DNA of 64,000 bases from Stutzerimonas kunmingensis (GTDB lineage Bacteria; Pseudomonadota; Gammaproteobacteria; Pseudomonadales; Pseudomonadaceae): the NCBI RefSeq assembly GCF_002929225.1, contig NZ_PISM01000022.1:310001-374000 (forward strand), in the 5' to 3' direction. The position numbers and the translations under genes are program-made. The notes beneath the pieces were generated by a model that was given only the letters and a program-made list of their open reading frames with translations, was not told the origin of the DNA and did not search any database. Shown here in pieces: positions 43,473-57,289 of the stretch. Each line of letters starts with the position of its first letter. Position 1 is the stretch's first letter.

Positions 43473-46400
43473 ATGTCCAGATTCTTTATCGACCGGCCGA
43501 TCTTCGCCTGGGTGATTGCCCTGGTGATCATGCTGGCTGGCGGCCTTTCCATCCTCAATCTGCCGGTCAACCAGTACCCCAGCATCGCGCCACCGGCGAT
43601 CGGCATTCAGGTCACCTACCCGGGCGCCTCGGCGCAGACGGTGCAAGACACCGTGGTGCAGGTCATCGAGCAGCAGCTCAACGGCATCGACGGGCTGCGC
43701 TACATCAGCTCGGCGAGCAACTCCGACGGCAGCATGGAAATCACCGTGACCTTCAACCAGGGGGTCAATCCGGACATCGCCCAGGTGCAGGTGCAGAACA
43801 AGCTGCAGCTGGCCACGCCGCTGCTGCCGCAGGAGGTCCAGCAGCAGGGCATCCGCGTGACCAAGTCGGTGCGAAACTTCCTGATGGTGGTTGGGGTGGT
43901 TTCCAGTGATGGCAGCATGACCCAGAGCGACCTGGCCGACTACATCGTCTCCAACATCCAGGACCCGTTGTCGCGCACCAGCGGCGTCGGTGACTTCCAG
44001 GTCTTCGGTTCGCAATATGCGATGCGCATCTGGCTGGACCCGGGCAAGCTGAACAATTTCCAGCTGACCCCAATGGACGTGAGCAATGCCATTCGCGAGC
44101 AGAACGTGCAGATTTCCTCGGGGCAGTTCGGTGCGCTGCCGTCGGTTCCGGGACAGCAGCTGAGCGCGACCATTATCGGCAAGACCCGTCTGCAGACGCC
44201 CGAGCAGTTCCGTGAAATCCTGCTCAAGGTCAACAGCGACGGCTCCCAGGTGCGCCTGAAGGACGTCGGCCGGGTCGAGCTCGGCGCCGAGCGCACGGCC
44301 ATCACCGCCCAGTACAACGGCAATCCCGCCGCCGGCATCGGTATCAAGCTGGCCACCGGCGCCAATGCGCTGGACACCGCCAAGGCGATACGCCAGACGC
44401 TGGCCGAGCTGCAGCCGTTCTTCCCGCCGGGCGTGGAAGTGGTATATCCCTACGACACCTCGCCGGTGGTGGCGACCTCGATCAACAACGTGGTGCACAC
44501 GCTGTTCGAGGCCATCGTGCTGGTGTTCCTGGTGATGTACCTGTTCCTGCAGAACTTCCGCGCGACCCTGATCCCGACGCTGGCGGTTCCCGTGGTACTG
44601 CTGGGCACCTTCGGCCTGCTGGCCGCGTTCGGCTTCAGCATCAATACGCTGACCATGTTCGCCATGGTCTTGGCCATCGGCCTACTGGTGGACGACGCCA
44701 TCGTGGTGGTGGAGAACGTCGAGCGGGTGATGGCCGAGGAAGGGCTGTCGCCGGTGGAGGCCACACGCAAGTCCATGGGGCAGATCCAAGGCGCGCTGGT
44801 GGGCATCGGCCTGGTGCTCTCGGCGGTGTTCGTGCCGATGGCGTTCTTCGGCGGTTCGACCGGTATCATCTATCGCCAGTTCTCCATCACCATCGCCTCG
44901 GCGATGGGGCTGTCGGTACTGGTGGCGCTGATCTTTACCCCGGCGTTGTGCGCCACCATGCTCAAGGCCAGCGATGGCGAGCATCAGCAGAAGCGCGGTT
45001 TCTTCGGCTGGTTCAACCGCACCTTCGACCGCGGCGTGCATCGCTACGAGCGGGGTGTGGCCGGGGTGCTCAAGCGCAAGCTGCCGTTCCTGTTGATCTA
45101 CTTGGTGATCGTCGCGGCCATGGCGTTGCTGTTCACCCGCCTGCCCGGCGCTTTCCTGCCGGACGAGGACCAGGGTGTGCTGTTCGCCCAGATACAGACG
45201 CCGGCTGGTTCCACCGCCGAGCGGACCCAGCAGACCGTGGACGCCATGCGCAAGTACCTGCTGGACGAGGAAAGCGACGTGGTCAATTCGGTGTTCACCG
45301 TGACTGGCTTCAACTTCGCCGGGCGTGGACAGAACTCGGCCATGGCCTTCATCGGGCTCAAGCCATGGGACGAGCGTACCGCGGCCGGCACCAGCGTCTT
45401 CGATCTGGCGCAACGTGCGCAGGAGCGCTTCTTCCAGTTCCGCGACGCGCAGGTGTTCGCCTTCGCGCCACCGGCGGTCATGGAGCTGGGCAACGCCACC
45501 GGCTTCAACTTCTACCTGCAGGACCAGGCGGGCCTCGGCCATGAAACCCTGATGCAGGCACGTAACCAGTTCCTCGGGCTGGCGGCGCAGAGTCCGCTGC
45601 TGCAGGCCGTGCGACCCAACGGGCTGAACGACGAACCGCAGTACCAGTTGCTGATCGACGACGAGAAGGCCCGTGCGCTGGGTGTTTCGCTGGGCGAGAT
45701 CAACAACGCGCTGGCGATCGGCTGGGGCTCCAGCTACGTCAACGACTTCATCGACCGTGGCCGGGTGAAGAAGGTGTACATGCAGGGCGACGCGCCCGCG
45801 CGCATGACGCCCGAGGACCTGGACAAGTGGTTCGTGCGCAACGCTCAGGGCGAAATGGTGCCGTTCAGCGCCTTCGGCAGCGGTGAATGGGTCTATGGCT
45901 CGCCGAAGCTCGCGCGTTACAACGGCGTGCCGGGGATGGAGATTCTCGGCGAGCCGGCGGCCGGCTACAGCACCGGCGACGCCATGGCCGAGGTCGAGCG
46001 CCTGGCGCAGCAGCTGCCGCCTGGGATCGGCGTGTCGTGGACCGGGCTTTCCTTCGAGGAGCTCCTCTCCGGCGGCCAGGCGCCGGCGCTCTACGCGCTC
46101 TCGCTGCTGGTGGTGTTCCTCTGCCTGGCGGCGCTGTACGAGAGCTGGTCGATTCCCTTCGCGGTGATGCTGGTGGTGCCGTTGGGCGTCATCGGCGCCG
46201 TACTGGCGACCACCGGCCGTGGCCTGACCAACGACGTGTTCTTCCAGGTCGGCCTGCTGACCACCATCGGTCTGACGGCGAAGAACGCCATTCTGATTGT
46301 CGAGTTCGCCAAGGATCTGTACCGCGACGGCATGGGTCTGTTCGAGGCGACGGTGCAGGCTTGCCGCATGCGCCTGCGTCCGATCATCATGACCTCGCTG

Positions 46401-46607
46401 GCCTTCACTCTCGGCGTGGTGCCGCTGGCCATGGCCAGCGGCGCCGGCGCAGGCAGTTCGCACGCCATCGGTACCGGCGTGATCGGCGGGATGGTCACCG
46501 CCACCGTGCTGGTGATCTTCTGGGTGCCGCTGTTCTTCGTGCTGGTGACGTCGATTTCCAGTCGCAAGTCCGCGGTGAATGAAGACGCCAAGGGAGATGC
46601 CCAGTGA
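43473..46607 (+). CDS. mexB: RND multidrug efflux transporter (MexB/TtgB type)
   Basis: This is a 1044-residue inner-membrane proton/drug antiporter of the HAE1 family. It starts [20 protein letters not shown] and has 12 membrane helices with two large periplasmic loops. Proton-relay residues are present: the Asp-Asp pair in [17 protein letters not shown] (TM4) and Lys in [15 protein letters not shown] (TM10). It also has [23 protein letters not shown] and [18 protein letters not shown]. The gene is 14 bases after the adaptor and overlaps the channel gene by four bases. Confidence 0.96.
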   Translation: MSRFFIDRPIFAWVIALVIMLAGGLSILNLPVNQYPSIAPPAIGIQVTYPGASAQTVQDTVVQVIEQQLNGIDGLRYISSASNSDGSMEITVTFNQGVNPDIAQVQVQNKLQLATPLLPQEVQQQGIRVTKSVRNFLMVVGVVSSDGSMTQSDLADYIVSNIQDPLSRTSGVGDFQVFGSQYAMRIWLDPGKLNNFQLTPMDVSNAIREQNVQISSGQFGALPSVPGQQLSATIIGKTRLQTPEQFREILLKVNSDGSQVRLKDVGRVELGAERTAITAQYNGNPAAGIGIKLATGANALDTAKAIRQTLAELQPFFPPGVEVVYPYDTSPVVATSINNVVHTLFEAIVLVFLVMYLFLQNFRATLIPTLAVPVVLLGTFGLLAAFGFSINTLTMFAMVLAIGLLVDDAIVVVENVERVMAEEGLSPVEATRKSMGQIQGALVGIGLVLSAVFVPMAFFGGSTGIIYRQFSITIASAMGLSVLVALIFTPALCATMLKASDGEHQQKRGFFGWFNRTFDRGVHRYERGVAGVLKRKLPFLLIYLVIVAAMALLFTRLPGAFLPDEDQGVLFAQIQTPAGSTAERTQQTVDAMRKYLLDEESDVVNSVFTVTGFNFAGRGQNSAMAFIGLKPWDERTAAGTSVFDLAQRAQERFFQFRDAQVFAFAPPAVMELGNATGFNFYLQDQAGLGHETLMQARNQFLGLAAQSPLLQAVRPNGLNDEPQYQLLIDDEKARALGVSLGEINNALAIGWGSSYVNDFIDRGRVKKVYMQGDAPARMTPEDLDKWFVRNAQGEMVPFSAFGSGEWVYGSPKLARYNGVPGMEILGEPAAGYSTGDAMAEVERLAQQLPPGIGVSWTGLSFEELLSGGQAPALYALSLLVVFLCLAALYESWSIPFAVMLVVPLGVIGAVLATTGRGLTNDVFFQVGLLTTIGLTAKNAILIVEFAKDLYRDGMGLFEATVQACRMRLRPIIMTSLAFTLGVVPLAMASGAGAGSSHAIGTGVIGGMVTATVLVIFWVPLFFVLVTSISSRKSAVNEDAKGDAQ

Positions 46608-48025
46608 ACAAGTCCTTGTTGAGTCTGGCCTTGCTGGCGGCCCTGAGCGGCTGTTCGCTGATACCCGACTACCAGCGGCCGCAGAGTCCGGTCGCCGATG
46701 CCTGGCCCGAGGGGGCGGCCTATGCCGCAGGCGCGGCGCAGGCGCAGCGCGAACTGGGCTGGCGCGAATTCTTTAGCGACCCGGCGCTGCAGCAACTGAT
46801 CGAGGTAGCGCTGGAGAACAACCGCGACCTGCGCGTGGCGGCGCTGAATGTCGACGCCTATCGCGCGCTGTACCGCATCCAGCGTGCCGATCTGCTGCCG
46901 GCGGTGAGTGCCGACGGTGCGGGGACGCGCAGCCGCACTCCTGGCGATTTGAACATGAGTGGCGAGCCGGCCATCAGCAGCCAGTACAGCGCCACCTTCG
47001 GCGTGTCCTGGGAGCTGGACCTGTTCGGTCGTCTGCGCAGTCTGCGCGACCAGGCGCTGGAAGAGTTCTTCGCCAGCGAGGCCGCACAGCGCAGCACCCA
47101 GATCAGTCTGATCGCCAGTGTCGCCAATGCCTGGCTGACCTTGCAGGCCGATCAGGCTTTGCTGCAGGTCACTCGCGATACGCTCAAGACCTATGAAGAG
47201 AGTTTTGGTCTGACCCAGCGCAGTTTCGACGTCGGGGTCGCTTCGGCGCTGGAGCTGCGTCAGGCGCGCAGCGCCGTCGACAGTGCGCGGGTGAACATCG
47301 AGCAGTACACTCGCCTGGTAGCGCAGGACCGCAATGCGCTGACGCTGTTGCTGGGGCAGAGCCTGCCGGCCGAGCTGCCATCGGGTGACGGTCTCGAACG
47401 TACCCAGCTGGCAACGTTGCCGGTCGGGTTGCCCTCCGATCTGCTTCAGCAACGCCCGGATATTCTTCAGGCCGAGTATCAGCTGCGCGCGATCAACGCC
47501 AGCATCGGCGCGGCGCGGGCGGCGTTCTTTCCGCGCATCAGCCTGACCGGCGCTGCGGGTTCGGCGAGCAGCGAGCTGTCCGGGCTGTTCGATGGCGGCT
47601 CCGGTTACTGGAGCTTCTCGCCGAGCATCAGCGTGCCGATCTTCAATGCCGGCCAGCTGCGGGCCAACCTGGACTACGCCCAGATCAGCAAGAACATCCA
47701 GGTCGCGCAATACGAGAAGGCGATCCAGACCGCCTTCCGCGAAGTGGCCGACGGACTGGCGGCTCAGGCTACCTACACGCGGCAGGTGCAGGCACAGCGT
47801 GATCTGCTGCAGACCAGCGAGGACTACTACAACCTCGCCGAGCGCCGCTATCGCACGGGCATCGACAGCTACCTGACCGTGCTCGATGCGCAGCGCCAGC
47901 TGTTCAGCGTGCAGCAGCAGCTGATCTCCGATCGCCTGGCGCAGATGACCAGCGAGGTCAATCTGTTCAAGGCGCTGGGCGGCGGCTGGCAGGAGGCGGC
48001 GCAGGCGCAGCCAGCAGAAGGTTGA
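46604..48025 (+). CDS. oprM: Outer-membrane efflux channel lipoprotein (OprM/TtgC type)
   Basis: This is a 473-residue TolC-family channel. It starts with GTG at 46604, overlapping the transporter stop (GTGA) with GGGAGATG upstream. The lipobox is LAALSGC (Cys17). The mature protein begins [12 protein letters not shown] and carries two outer-membrane-efflux repeats, including [59 protein letters not shown] and [20 protein letters not shown]. It completes the tripartite pump. Confidence 0.95.
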   Translation: MNKSLLSLALLAALSGCSLIPDYQRPQSPVADAWPEGAAYAAGAAQAQRELGWREFFSDPALQQLIEVALENNRDLRVAALNVDAYRALYRIQRADLLPAVSADGAGTRSRTPGDLNMSGEPAISSQYSATFGVSWELDLFGRLRSLRDQALEEFFASEAAQRSTQISLIASVANAWLTLQADQALLQVTRDTLKTYEESFGLTQRSFDVGVASALELRQARSAVDSARVNIEQYTRLVAQDRNALTLLLGQSLPAELPSGDGLERTQLATLPVGLPSDLLQQRPDILQAEYQLRAINASIGAARAAFFPRISLTGAAGSASSELSGLFDGGSGYWSFSPSISVPIFNAGQLRANLDYAQISKNIQVAQYEKAIQTAFREVADGLAAQATYTRQVQAQRDLLQTSEDYYNLAERRYRTGIDSYLTVLDAQRQLFSVQQQLISDRLAQMTSEVNLFKALGGGWQEAAQAQPAEG

Positions 48026-48077
48026 GGCGATGCGGTGGCCGGTTACGATACACCAGCACCGATAACACGCAGATACG

Positions 48078-48104
48078 AAACGCCGCCCATCGGGCGGCGT
48101 TTTC
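48078..48104. terminator. Bidirectional terminator between the efflux operon and the helicase gene
   Basis: AAACGCCGCCC (48078-48088) and GGGCGGCGTTT (48092-48102) form a perfect 11-bp stem with a three-base loop. T runs follow on the plus strand, and the A-rich left flank gives U on the minus strand, so it can end both convergent transcripts. Confidence 0.85.
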
Positions 48105-48113
48105 GTTTGTGGC

Positions 48114-49937
48114 TCAGACTTCGCGGTTGCGTGTCAGCAGGGCCGGTTTCTCACCCCGTGGACGGGTTGGCAGCTGCTCGAGCTGATCCAGGCTGGGCAG
48201 GCGATCGATCTTCGATTCCTTGTGGATGATCACTGGCTGCTTTTCACGCGGCTTGGCGGCTTCCTGACGCGCGACAGCCGGCTCTTCGATCCGTCGACCC
48301 TCGTTCTTGCGCCGTGGCTGGCCGTTGCGCGGCTGACCGTTGCGCGCCGCCTGGCCTTGGCCCGTACCCGGACGTTTGCCCTTGCCGGCGGGAGCACCAG
48401 CAGCGCCAGGGCGTGCGGCTCCGGCGGCACGTGGCGCGGCACCAGCCGAAGCCGGAGCCGGAGCACCAGGGCGCCGGCCGCGGTTCTGCTTGTTCTGATA
48501 CGGGCTGACGTAGTCGACGCGATTGCCGAAGTTGTCCACTTCGTCATCGAGAAACTCGTCCGGAGCACGGTTTGGCGGCAGCTGCGGAGGTCGAGCAGCG
48601 GTTTGCGCTTCACTGGCGGCTCCATCGCGAGCAGGCTTGCGCGCCTTGCTCTGGCTGCGGCGGTTGCGTTCCTTCTGCTCGGCGCCTTTCTCTGCCGGCT
48701 TTTCGCGCTCAGCGCGTGCCTTGCGTTCGCCACGTTGCGGACGCGGCTGGCGCGGTTCGCGCACCTCCGGTTTCTCCGCCTCGATGGCGCTGGCATCGAA
48801 GCCCATCAGGTCGCCTTCGGGAATGCGCTGCTTGGTCATGCGCTCGATGCCCTTGAGCAGCTTTTCCTCGTCCGGCGCGACCAGCGAAATGGCTTCACCA
48901 CTGCGCCCGGCACGGCCAGTACGGCCTATGCGGTGCACGTAGTCTTCCTCGACATTGGGCAGCTCGAAGTTGACCACATGCGGCAGCTGGTCGATGTCCA
49001 GGCCGCGGGCGGCGATATCGGTGGCCACCAGGATGCGCACCTGGTTGGCCTTGAAGTCGGCCAGAGCCTTGGTGCGGGCGTTCTGGCTCTTGTTGCCATG
49101 GATCGCGGCAGCCGGCAGGCCATGCTTCTCCAGATACTCGGCCAGGCGGTTGGCGCCGTGCTTGGTACGGGTGAAGACCAGCACCTGCTCCCAGGCGCCC
49201 TGGGTGATCAGGTGGGCGAGCAGGGCGCGCTTGTGGCTGGCGGCGACGCGGAACACGCGCTGCTCGATGCGCTCGACGGTGGTGTTCGGCGGGGTGACCT
49301 CGATGCGCTCCGGGTTGTGCAGCAGCTTGGCGGCGAGGTCGGTGATGTCCTTGGAGAAGGTTGCCGAGAACAGCAGGTTCTGGCGTTTGGCCGGCAGCTT
49401 GGCCAGGACCTTCTTGACGTCATGGATGAAGCCCATGTCGAGCATGCGGTCGGCTTCGTCGAGGACGAGGATTTCCACGTGCGACAGATCGATGGCTTTC
49501 TGGTTGGCCAGGTCGAGCAGGCGACCAGGGCAGGCGACCAGCACGTCGAGACCCTTGGCAACCGCCTGGATCTGCGGGTTCATGCCGACGCCACCGAAGA
49601 TGCAGGTGCTCTTCAGGGGCAGATCGCGGGCGTAGATCTTGAAACTGTCGTGAACCTGGGCGGCGAGCTCGCGGGTCGGTGTCAGCACCAGCACGCGCGG
49701 CTGTTTCGGGCCGTAGCGGTGTTCACGATCCGGGTGACCACCCGGAAACAGCAGTTCGAGTACCGGCAGGGCGAAACCGCCTGTCTTACCGGTTCCGGTC
49801 TGGGCGGCGACCATCAGGTCGCGGCCTTGCAACACGGCGGGAATGGCCCGCTGTTGCACGGGAGTAGGCTGGGTGTAACCGGCGGCCTCGACGGCACCGG
49901 CCAAAGCCTCGGAGAGACCGAGGGAAGCAAAGGACAT
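48114..49937 (-). CDS. RhlE-type DEAD-box RNA helicase
   Basis: This is a 607-residue ATP-dependent RNA helicase. The core (residues 1 to about 375) has the Q motif ([13 protein letters not shown]), I (AQTGTGKT), Ia (TPTRELA), Ib (CPGRLLDL), II (DEAD), III (SAT), IV-V ([11 protein letters not shown]) and VI ([11 protein letters not shown]). The remaining 230 residues are low-complexity and rich in Arg, Lys, Pro, Ala and Gly, typical of an RNA-binding tail. RhlE-type helicases act in ribosome assembly and RNA decay. A gene at this position follows the mexAB-oprM operon in P. aeruginosa too. Confidence 0.92.
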   Translation of the reverse strand: MSFASLGLSEALAGAVEAAGYTQPTPVQQRAIPAVLQGRDLMVAAQTGTGKTGGFALPVLELLFPGGHPDREHRYGPKQPRVLVLTPTRELAAQVHDSFKIYARDLPLKSTCIFGGVGMNPQIQAVAKGLDVLVACPGRLLDLANQKAIDLSHVEILVLDEADRMLDMGFIHDVKKVLAKLPAKRQNLLFSATFSKDITDLAAKLLHNPERIEVTPPNTTVERIEQRVFRVAASHKRALLAHLITQGAWEQVLVFTRTKHGANRLAEYLEKHGLPAAAIHGNKSQNARTKALADFKANQVRILVATDIAARGLDIDQLPHVVNFELPNVEEDYVHRIGRTGRAGRSGEAISLVAPDEEKLLKGIERMTKQRIPEGDLMGFDASAIEAEKPEVREPRQPRPQRGERKARAEREKPAEKGAEQKERNRRSQSKARKPARDGAASEAQTAARPPQLPPNRAPDEFLDDEVDNFGNRVDYVSPYQNKQNRGRRPGAPAPASAGAAPRAAGAARPGAAGAPAGKGKRPGTGQGQAARNGQPRNGQPRRKNEGRRIEEPAVARQEAAKPREKQPVIIHKESKIDRLPSLDQLEQLPTRPRGEKPALLTRNREV

Positions 49938-50074
49938 GAGTAATCCTGTCTTGTTAGGGGCGAGGCCCTGGGATGATCATGCCTGGCTCGAATCGCGACT
50001 GGCGTGCGATCCCGTCCGGTCCTGCCGCGGGTCATATATGGCGGCATCCGGGCGTAAGCCTGGCGGAAGCGCGG

Positions 50075-50083
50075 AGTATAACA
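50075..50083 (-). promoter_or_regulatory. Extended -10 promoter for the helicase gene
   Basis: On the minus strand TGTTATACT (50083-50075) is an extended -10 (TGn plus TATACT). No good -35 is seen at 17 bases. It implies a 5' leader of about 130 bases before the ATG at 49937, within the 233-base gap 49938-50170. The gap also holds a hairpin GCTCCGTA-TTTC-TACGGAGC (50141-50160) just after metF. Confidence 0.5.
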
Positions 50084-50170
50084 GAGCCTGTTAACGCCGC
50101 ATTGCTCTGACAGTGTCGCAGGTCACGGGTTCATTAGCCAGCTCCGTATTTCTACGGAGCCGGTTGGTGC

Positions 50171-51022
50171 TCAGCGTGACAGCCCGAGGTTGTTCCAGAT
50201 CGCCAGGCTCGGCTCGGCCTGGTTCAGCGTGTAGAAGTGCAGGCCGGGCGCACCGCCGGCCAGCAGCTTCTCGCACATCTCGGTGATAACCTGCTCGCCG
50301 AAGGCCTGGATGCTCTGCATGTCGTCGCCATAGCTTTCGAGCTGCTTGCGCACCCAACGCGGAATCTCCGCACCGCAGGCATCGGAGAAGCGTGCCAGCT
50401 TGCTGTAGTTGGTGATCGGCATGATGCCGGGCACCACCGGGGTTTCCACTCCGAGTTTGCGCACGCGCTCGACAAAGTAGAAGTAGCAGTCGGCATTGAA
50501 GAAGTACTGGGTGATGGCACTGTCGGCGCCGGCCCTGGCCTTGCGCACGAAGTTGGTCAGGTCGTCTTCGAAGTTGCGCGCCTGCGGATGCATTTCCGGG
50601 TAGGCGGCGATTTCGATGTGGAAGTGATCGCCGGTCTCGCTGCGGATGAATTCCACCAGCTCGTTGGCGTAGCGCAGCTCGCCGCTGGCCATGCCCATGC
50701 CGGAGGGCAGGTCGCCGCGAAGGGCGACGATGCGCTTGATGCCGGCATCCTTGTAGAGGTTCAGCAGTTCGCGCAGCTCGGCTTTGCTGTCGCCGACGCA
50801 GGACAGGTGCGGTGCGGTCGGCACCTTTACCTCGCCGTCGAGCTGCAGCACGGTGTTGAGCGTGCGGTCACGGGTCGAGCCACCGGCACCGTAAGTGCAG
50901 GAGAAGAAATCGGGTTGGTAGCCGGCCAGCTGGCGAGCCACGTTCAGCAGTTTTTCGTGCCCGGCTTCGGTCTTGGTGGGAAAGAACTCGAAGCTGATGG
51001 ATGGGCGGTTCAAAGCGGTCAT
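50171..51022 (-). CDS. metF: 5,10-methylenetetrahydrofolate reductase MetF
   Basis: MetF is an FAD enzyme that makes 5-methyl-THF for methionine synthase. From the ATG at 51022 it has 283 residues: MTALNRPSISFEFFPTKTEAG, TYGAGGSTRDRTL, GDLPSGMG, IAAYPEMHPQA, ITQYFFNADCYFYF and GLHFYTLNQAEPS. An upstream opening to 51088 is not used. It lies 73 bases downstream of ahcY on the same strand, so both are probably on the riboswitch-controlled transcript. Confidence 0.95.
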   Translation of the reverse strand: MTALNRPSISFEFFPTKTEAGHEKLLNVARQLAGYQPDFFSCTYGAGGSTRDRTLNTVLQLDGEVKVPTAPHLSCVGDSKAELRELLNLYKDAGIKRIVALRGDLPSGMGMASGELRYANELVEFIRSETGDHFHIEIAAYPEMHPQARNFEDDLTNFVRKARAGADSAITQYFFNADCYFYFVERVRKLGVETPVVPGIMPITNYSKLARFSDACGAEIPRWVRKQLESYGDDMQSIQAFGEQVITEMCEKLLAGGAPGLHFYTLNQAEPSLAIWNNLGLSR

Positions 51023-51095
51023 TCGGTTATTCCTTGGGCTGCAGGCTGCTGGCGACGAATGCAGGGCACAGTTCGTCGCCAGCAGCATGAGCTGC

Positions 51096-52502
<1,407 letters not shown>

Positions 52503-52510
52503 CGAAGAGT

Positions 52511-52612
52511 TCTCCATTCGTATAGATGCGAATGGGCGCCGTTGATGCGTTCTGGAAACGCCCCATCCGAGCCTGACAGGTTTCATCCTGCTGCAGCGCC
52601 CCTCGGACGGGT
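52511..52612 (-). promoter_or_regulatory. S-adenosylhomocysteine (SAH) riboswitch in the ahcY leader
   Basis: On the minus strand UCCGAG (52607-52602) pairs with CUCGGA (52571-52566) as P1. CAGG-AUGAAA-CCUG forms P2, with the conserved core GGGGCGCUGCA and UCAGG between. GGGCGC (52601-52596) can pair with GCGCCC (52539-52534), the pseudoknot that defines the SAH class; a GCGUU-UCCAG-AACGC hairpin lies in between. A second hairpin CCAUUCG/CGAAUGG (52535-52529 / 52520-52514) covers the GG of the Shine-Dalgarno and shares bases with the pseudoknot, so ligand binding would expose the ribosome site (an ON switch). Confidence 0.9.
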
Positions 52613-52777
52613 GGCGGGCACGGTCGAAGCGGAGTCGACCGGGAAAAAGCCCGGCGATTATAGCTGCGCCGCGCGGCAATCCCAACCCCGCGCCGCGCGA
52701 ACTACAGCGAGCGAGCGCGAGTCGAAAACTACAGGTTCGGTGACCCTTGCCGGGCGAAACCGTTTCAGGAGACCGCC

Positions 52778-53215
52778 ATGAACCCCATGCTTCGCTTAGC
52801 GCCCGTGTTGCTTGTCGGCGCCTTCAGCCTGCCTGCCGCCGCCAAATCCTGCTACGTGCACAGCGAAACCTCCGGCGCGGTTCCTGCGCCAGTGGTGACC
52901 GAGCAGTGTTTCGAATTCCACGGCGTGGACAAGGACGACGCCATCGACTGGGTCTGTCAGGACAACGAGGCGGTAAAGAACTCCCGCCGCGAGCTCCGCG
53001 ACAGTTGTCCCGACGGCCACTTCGGTGTCTGCACCGCGCCGATGACGGCAGAGACCCTGGCCAACGAACGTGCCACTGGCTCCCAGGCGAAGAACGGTAC
53101 CTTGCCCAGCCAGGTCGGCGGCGACGCGACGATCGTCACCTATCACTATCACGCCACTGATCGGGCCCAGGCCAAGATCGATTGCGAAAGCGCTGGCGGC
53201 AGCTGGTCGCAATAG
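52778..53215 (+). CDS. Hypothetical secreted cysteine-containing protein
   Basis: I do not recognise the family. The 145-residue protein has a signal peptide ([18 protein letters not shown], cut before KSCYVHSE). Six Cys in the mature part (SCY, QCFEF, WVCQ, SCPD, GVCT, DCES) are even in number and suggest disulfides in the periplasm. The central part has [18 protein letters not shown] and the end has [27 protein letters not shown] precedes the ATG at 52778. It is divergent from ahcY and followed by a cytochrome gene. Confidence 0.75.
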   Translation: MNPMLRLAPVLLVGAFSLPAAAKSCYVHSETSGAVPAPVVTEQCFEFHGVDKDDAIDWVCQDNEAVKNSRRELRDSCPDGHFGVCTAPMTAETLANERATGSQAKNGTLPSQVGGDATIVTYHYHATDRAQAKIDCESAGGSWSQ

Positions 53216-53318
53216 CCTGTTGAGCAATCTTGGCTGACGGAGTCGAAACCCGACTGATTTGTTCAACCGCGCATGGACGGGGATAATCCCGCGCTTTGCA
53301 TCGACGAGTGGTTGAACC

Positions 53319-53765
53319 ATGAAGCTGAGTCTGCTGAGCTTGCCCCTGATTGCTGTCCTGGCGCTGACGGGCTGCGACCGGGTCGACCCCAATTCCCCGT
53401 TGGGCAAGCGCAAAGCGATCTACCAGGCGATGCTCGATACCAAGGAAGACCTTGGCGGCATGCTGCGCGGGCGCATCCCGTTCGACGGCGAAGGCTTCAG
53501 TGCAGGCGCGGCCAAGCTGGACGAGCTCTCGCGGCAGCCTTGGCAGCATTATCCTGATGTGAAGGAAGAGCAGAGCGATGCGCGTGACGACGTCTGGCAG
53601 CGTCAGGAGCGTTTCAACGAGATGGCCCGCGAACTGGAAGCGACCACGGAAGCGCTGGTGAGCGTGACGACCTCCGCCCCGGTTACTGCACAAAGCGTGG
53701 CGCCGGCGTTCCAGCGGGTCGAGGATGCCTGTGAAGCCTGCCACAAGGAGTTCCGCGCCTACTAA
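53319..53765 (+). CDS. Cytochrome c'-like lipoprotein
   Basis: The 148-residue protein has lipobox IAVLALTGC (Cys19), a helical body and a single C-terminal heme site, DACEACHKEFRAY (CxxCH). This is the layout of class II cytochrome c' / c-556 proteins, where the heme motif sits in the last helix. It would be a membrane-attached periplasmic heme protein, with gas binding or electron transfer possible. Its stop codon overlaps the stop of the convergent DUF1090 gene. Confidence 0.85.
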   Translation: MKLSLLSLPLIAVLALTGCDRVDPNSPLGKRKAIYQAMLDTKEDLGGMLRGRIPFDGEGFSAGAAKLDELSRQPWQHYPDVKEEQSDARDDVWQRQERFNEMARELEATTEALVSVTTSAPVTAQSVAPAFQRVEDACEACHKEFRAY

Positions 53766-54142
53766 CGGCGCAGCGATTCGAGCTTTTCCCGCGACTTGGC
53801 CAGCTGATTGCGGCGCAGCTCGATCAGCTGGGCATCACCGGTGCCCAAAGCCTCGCGTAGCAGCGTCTCGCGCCGCTCAACCTGGCGATTGGTGTGATCG
53901 TATTCGACTTGATGCGGGTGCAGGGCAACCACGCCCTGGCACTGCTCGGTCAGGCCCTGCAATTCGCTGTCGAGTTGCGTCTGGCGCAGCTTGTCACCCT
54001 GCAGGCGCGCCTGCTGCAGCTGTTCGCGCAAGGCCTGGCGCTGGTCGTGGCACTGGCTATCGGCGTTGGGGGCCGCGCTAGCCAACGGGCTGATGGCGGT
54101 AGCGCCGATCAGCAGGGCAATCGGCCAATGTCGCAAAGACAT
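53762..54142 (-). CDS. DUF1090 periplasmic protein
   Basis: The 126-residue protein has a signal peptide (LRHWPIALLIGATAISPLAS, mature from APNADSQ). It continues with a helical coiled-coil body: CHDQRQALREQLQQARLQGD, then RRETLLREALGTGDAQLIELRRNQLAKSREKLESLRR in two segments. Two Cys (QCHD, EQCQG) fit the DUF1090 family, whose role is unknown (E. coli relative YqjC). It is convergent with the cytochrome gene by overlapping stop codons. Confidence 0.8.
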   Translation of the reverse strand: MSLRHWPIALLIGATAISPLASAAPNADSQCHDQRQALREQLQQARLQGDKLRQTQLDSELQGLTEQCQGVVALHPHQVEYDHTNRQVERRETLLREALGTGDAQLIELRRNQLAKSREKLESLRR

Positions 54143-54203
54143 GCCTCGCCTCCATAATTGTTATCCAGCACCTATCGACCGCGACATTCGGGGGAAAGTC
54201 CCT

Positions 54204-55922
<1,719 letters not shown>

Positions 55923-55957
55923 TCATTGTCGCCGGCTCGACGCGGCGCGACCGTGCG

Positions 55958-57289
55958 TCAGCGCATATTGAACAGTTCCTGGTGGAAGTCTCTTGGCGGC
56001 AGGCCGTGGCGTTGCAGGTCCCTGCTCAGATCCTGACCGAAGCCCGCCGGGCCGCAGAACCAGACGTCGCTGTCCTGCCATTGCGGCGCCAACTGGCGAA
56101 GGCGCTCGGGCGTCAGGCGCCCGCCCTCGCTGGCTACCAGCACGTGCAGGCGCACCCGGGCGCGTGCGGCCAGTTCGCGGATACGCTCGATGAAACTCTG
56201 GTCCGGCGCGCTGGTGCAGTAGAACAGATCGACGTTGTCGCCCTTGCCGCTCGCGGCGAGCGCCTGCAGGCGGCCAATGAAGGGCGCAATGCCGATGCCG
56301 CCGGCCACCCAGATCTGCCGCGGCTTGCGGCTATGGAAGTCGAAGCAGCCATAAGGCCCTTCGACCTTCACCGCATCGCCCACCTTCAGGGTGTCCGGCA
56401 GGGTGCGGGTGTAGTCACCAAGGCCCTTGATGGAGAAGGCCAGCCTGCCGTCGTTGCACCAGGCTGAGGACAGGCTGAAGGGGTGCGGCCCTTCCTTGTC
56501 GTCGAAGGTGACGAAGGCGAACTGCCCGGCCTTGTGCCCCGGCCAGGGACCATCGAGCTTGATATCGACGCGCAGCACGCGGTTGTCGCGATGATGGGTA
56601 AGCCCATCGATGCGGCCAACGACCTGATGCTTGCGGCCGATGCGGCGCAACAGCGAAATGCAGGCCGCCACAGAACCCGAAGCCATCATCACGGCAAGGA
56701 CCAGGCCCAGCGGCGATGTCCAATAGTCGGGCGGCGTCAGCACTACCGAGTGCACCACCAGCGCCAGATAGACCAGCGCCAGCCAGCGGTGCGTCTTGAA
56801 GAACCAACGGTAGGGGAAGCTTTTGACCAGCGCCAGTACGATCAGAATCGCCGCCGCGTAGAAGGCCCATTCGCCGATCGTCTCGGCGAGGCCGCGAAAG
56901 CGCTGCAGCAGGGCAAAGATGCCCTCATGCATCTGGCCCTCACCGGCACGTCGCGCCGGCTTTTCCAGCCAGCCGAAGCCGACCAGCCATTTCGGTATCT
57001 GCCCCCAGCCCCAGTGGAAGATGGCGATCACCAGGGCGCTGATACCAAGCCACTTGTGCAGTCGATAGGTCTTGTCCAGGCCGTCGAAGAAGCGTTCGAA
57101 GCGCCGTGGCCGTGCCGCCAGCACCATCGCCACGCTCATCGCAACGATGCCGAGCACGCCGCTGTAGTGCACCAGTACCTTGCGCAGCGGCCAGAACTGG
57201 TAGCGAGCCATGATGAAGTCGTCCACCAGCAACCAGAGCAGCGTCAGTCCGACGAACAGCGCGACGTAGGTGAGTTTTATCTGTCTCAT
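55958..57289 (-). CDS. Ferric reductase-like transmembrane / ferredoxin reductase-family protein
   Basis: This is a 443-residue membrane flavocytochrome. The first half has six predicted helices with paired heme His candidates (KWLGISALVIAIFHWGW, FFKTHRWLALVYLALVVHS). The second half is an FNR-like module: HPFSLSSAW (FAD), KVEGPYGCFDF, VAGGIGIAPFIGRLQAL (NAD(P)H) and WFCGPAGFGQDL. It probably moves electrons from NAD(P)H across or into the membrane; ferric iron is only one possible acceptor. The start ATG at 57289 follows GGAGG at about nine bases; the longer frame to 57376 is not used. It is divergent from the ABC transporter. Confidence 0.88.
   Translation of the reverse strand: MRQIKLTYVALFVGLTLLWLLVDDFIMARYQFWPLRKVLVHYSGVLGIVAMSVAMVLAARPRRFERFFDGLDKTYRLHKWLGISALVIAIFHWGWGQIPKWLVGFGWLEKPARRAGEGQMHEGIFALLQRFRGLAETIGEWAFYAAAILIVLALVKSFPYRWFFKTHRWLALVYLALVVHSVVLTPPDYWTSPLGLVLAVMMASGSVAACISLLRRIGRKHQVVGRIDGLTHHRDNRVLRVDIKLDGPWPGHKAGQFAFVTFDDKEGPHPFSLSSAWCNDGRLAFSIKGLGDYTRTLPDTLKVGDAVKVEGPYGCFDFHSRKPRQIWVAGGIGIAPFIGRLQALAASGKGDNVDLFYCTSAPDQSFIERIRELAARARVRLHVLVASEGGRLTPERLRQLAPQWQDSDVWFCGPAGFGQDLSRDLQRHGLPPRDFHQELFNMR

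Noticed and set aside
48222..49943. 573-codon open frame on the plus strand opposite the helicase gene
   Set aside because: It is the complement of a well-supported DEAD-box gene with all motifs. Long antisense frames are common at high GC, and the product has no recognisable domain.
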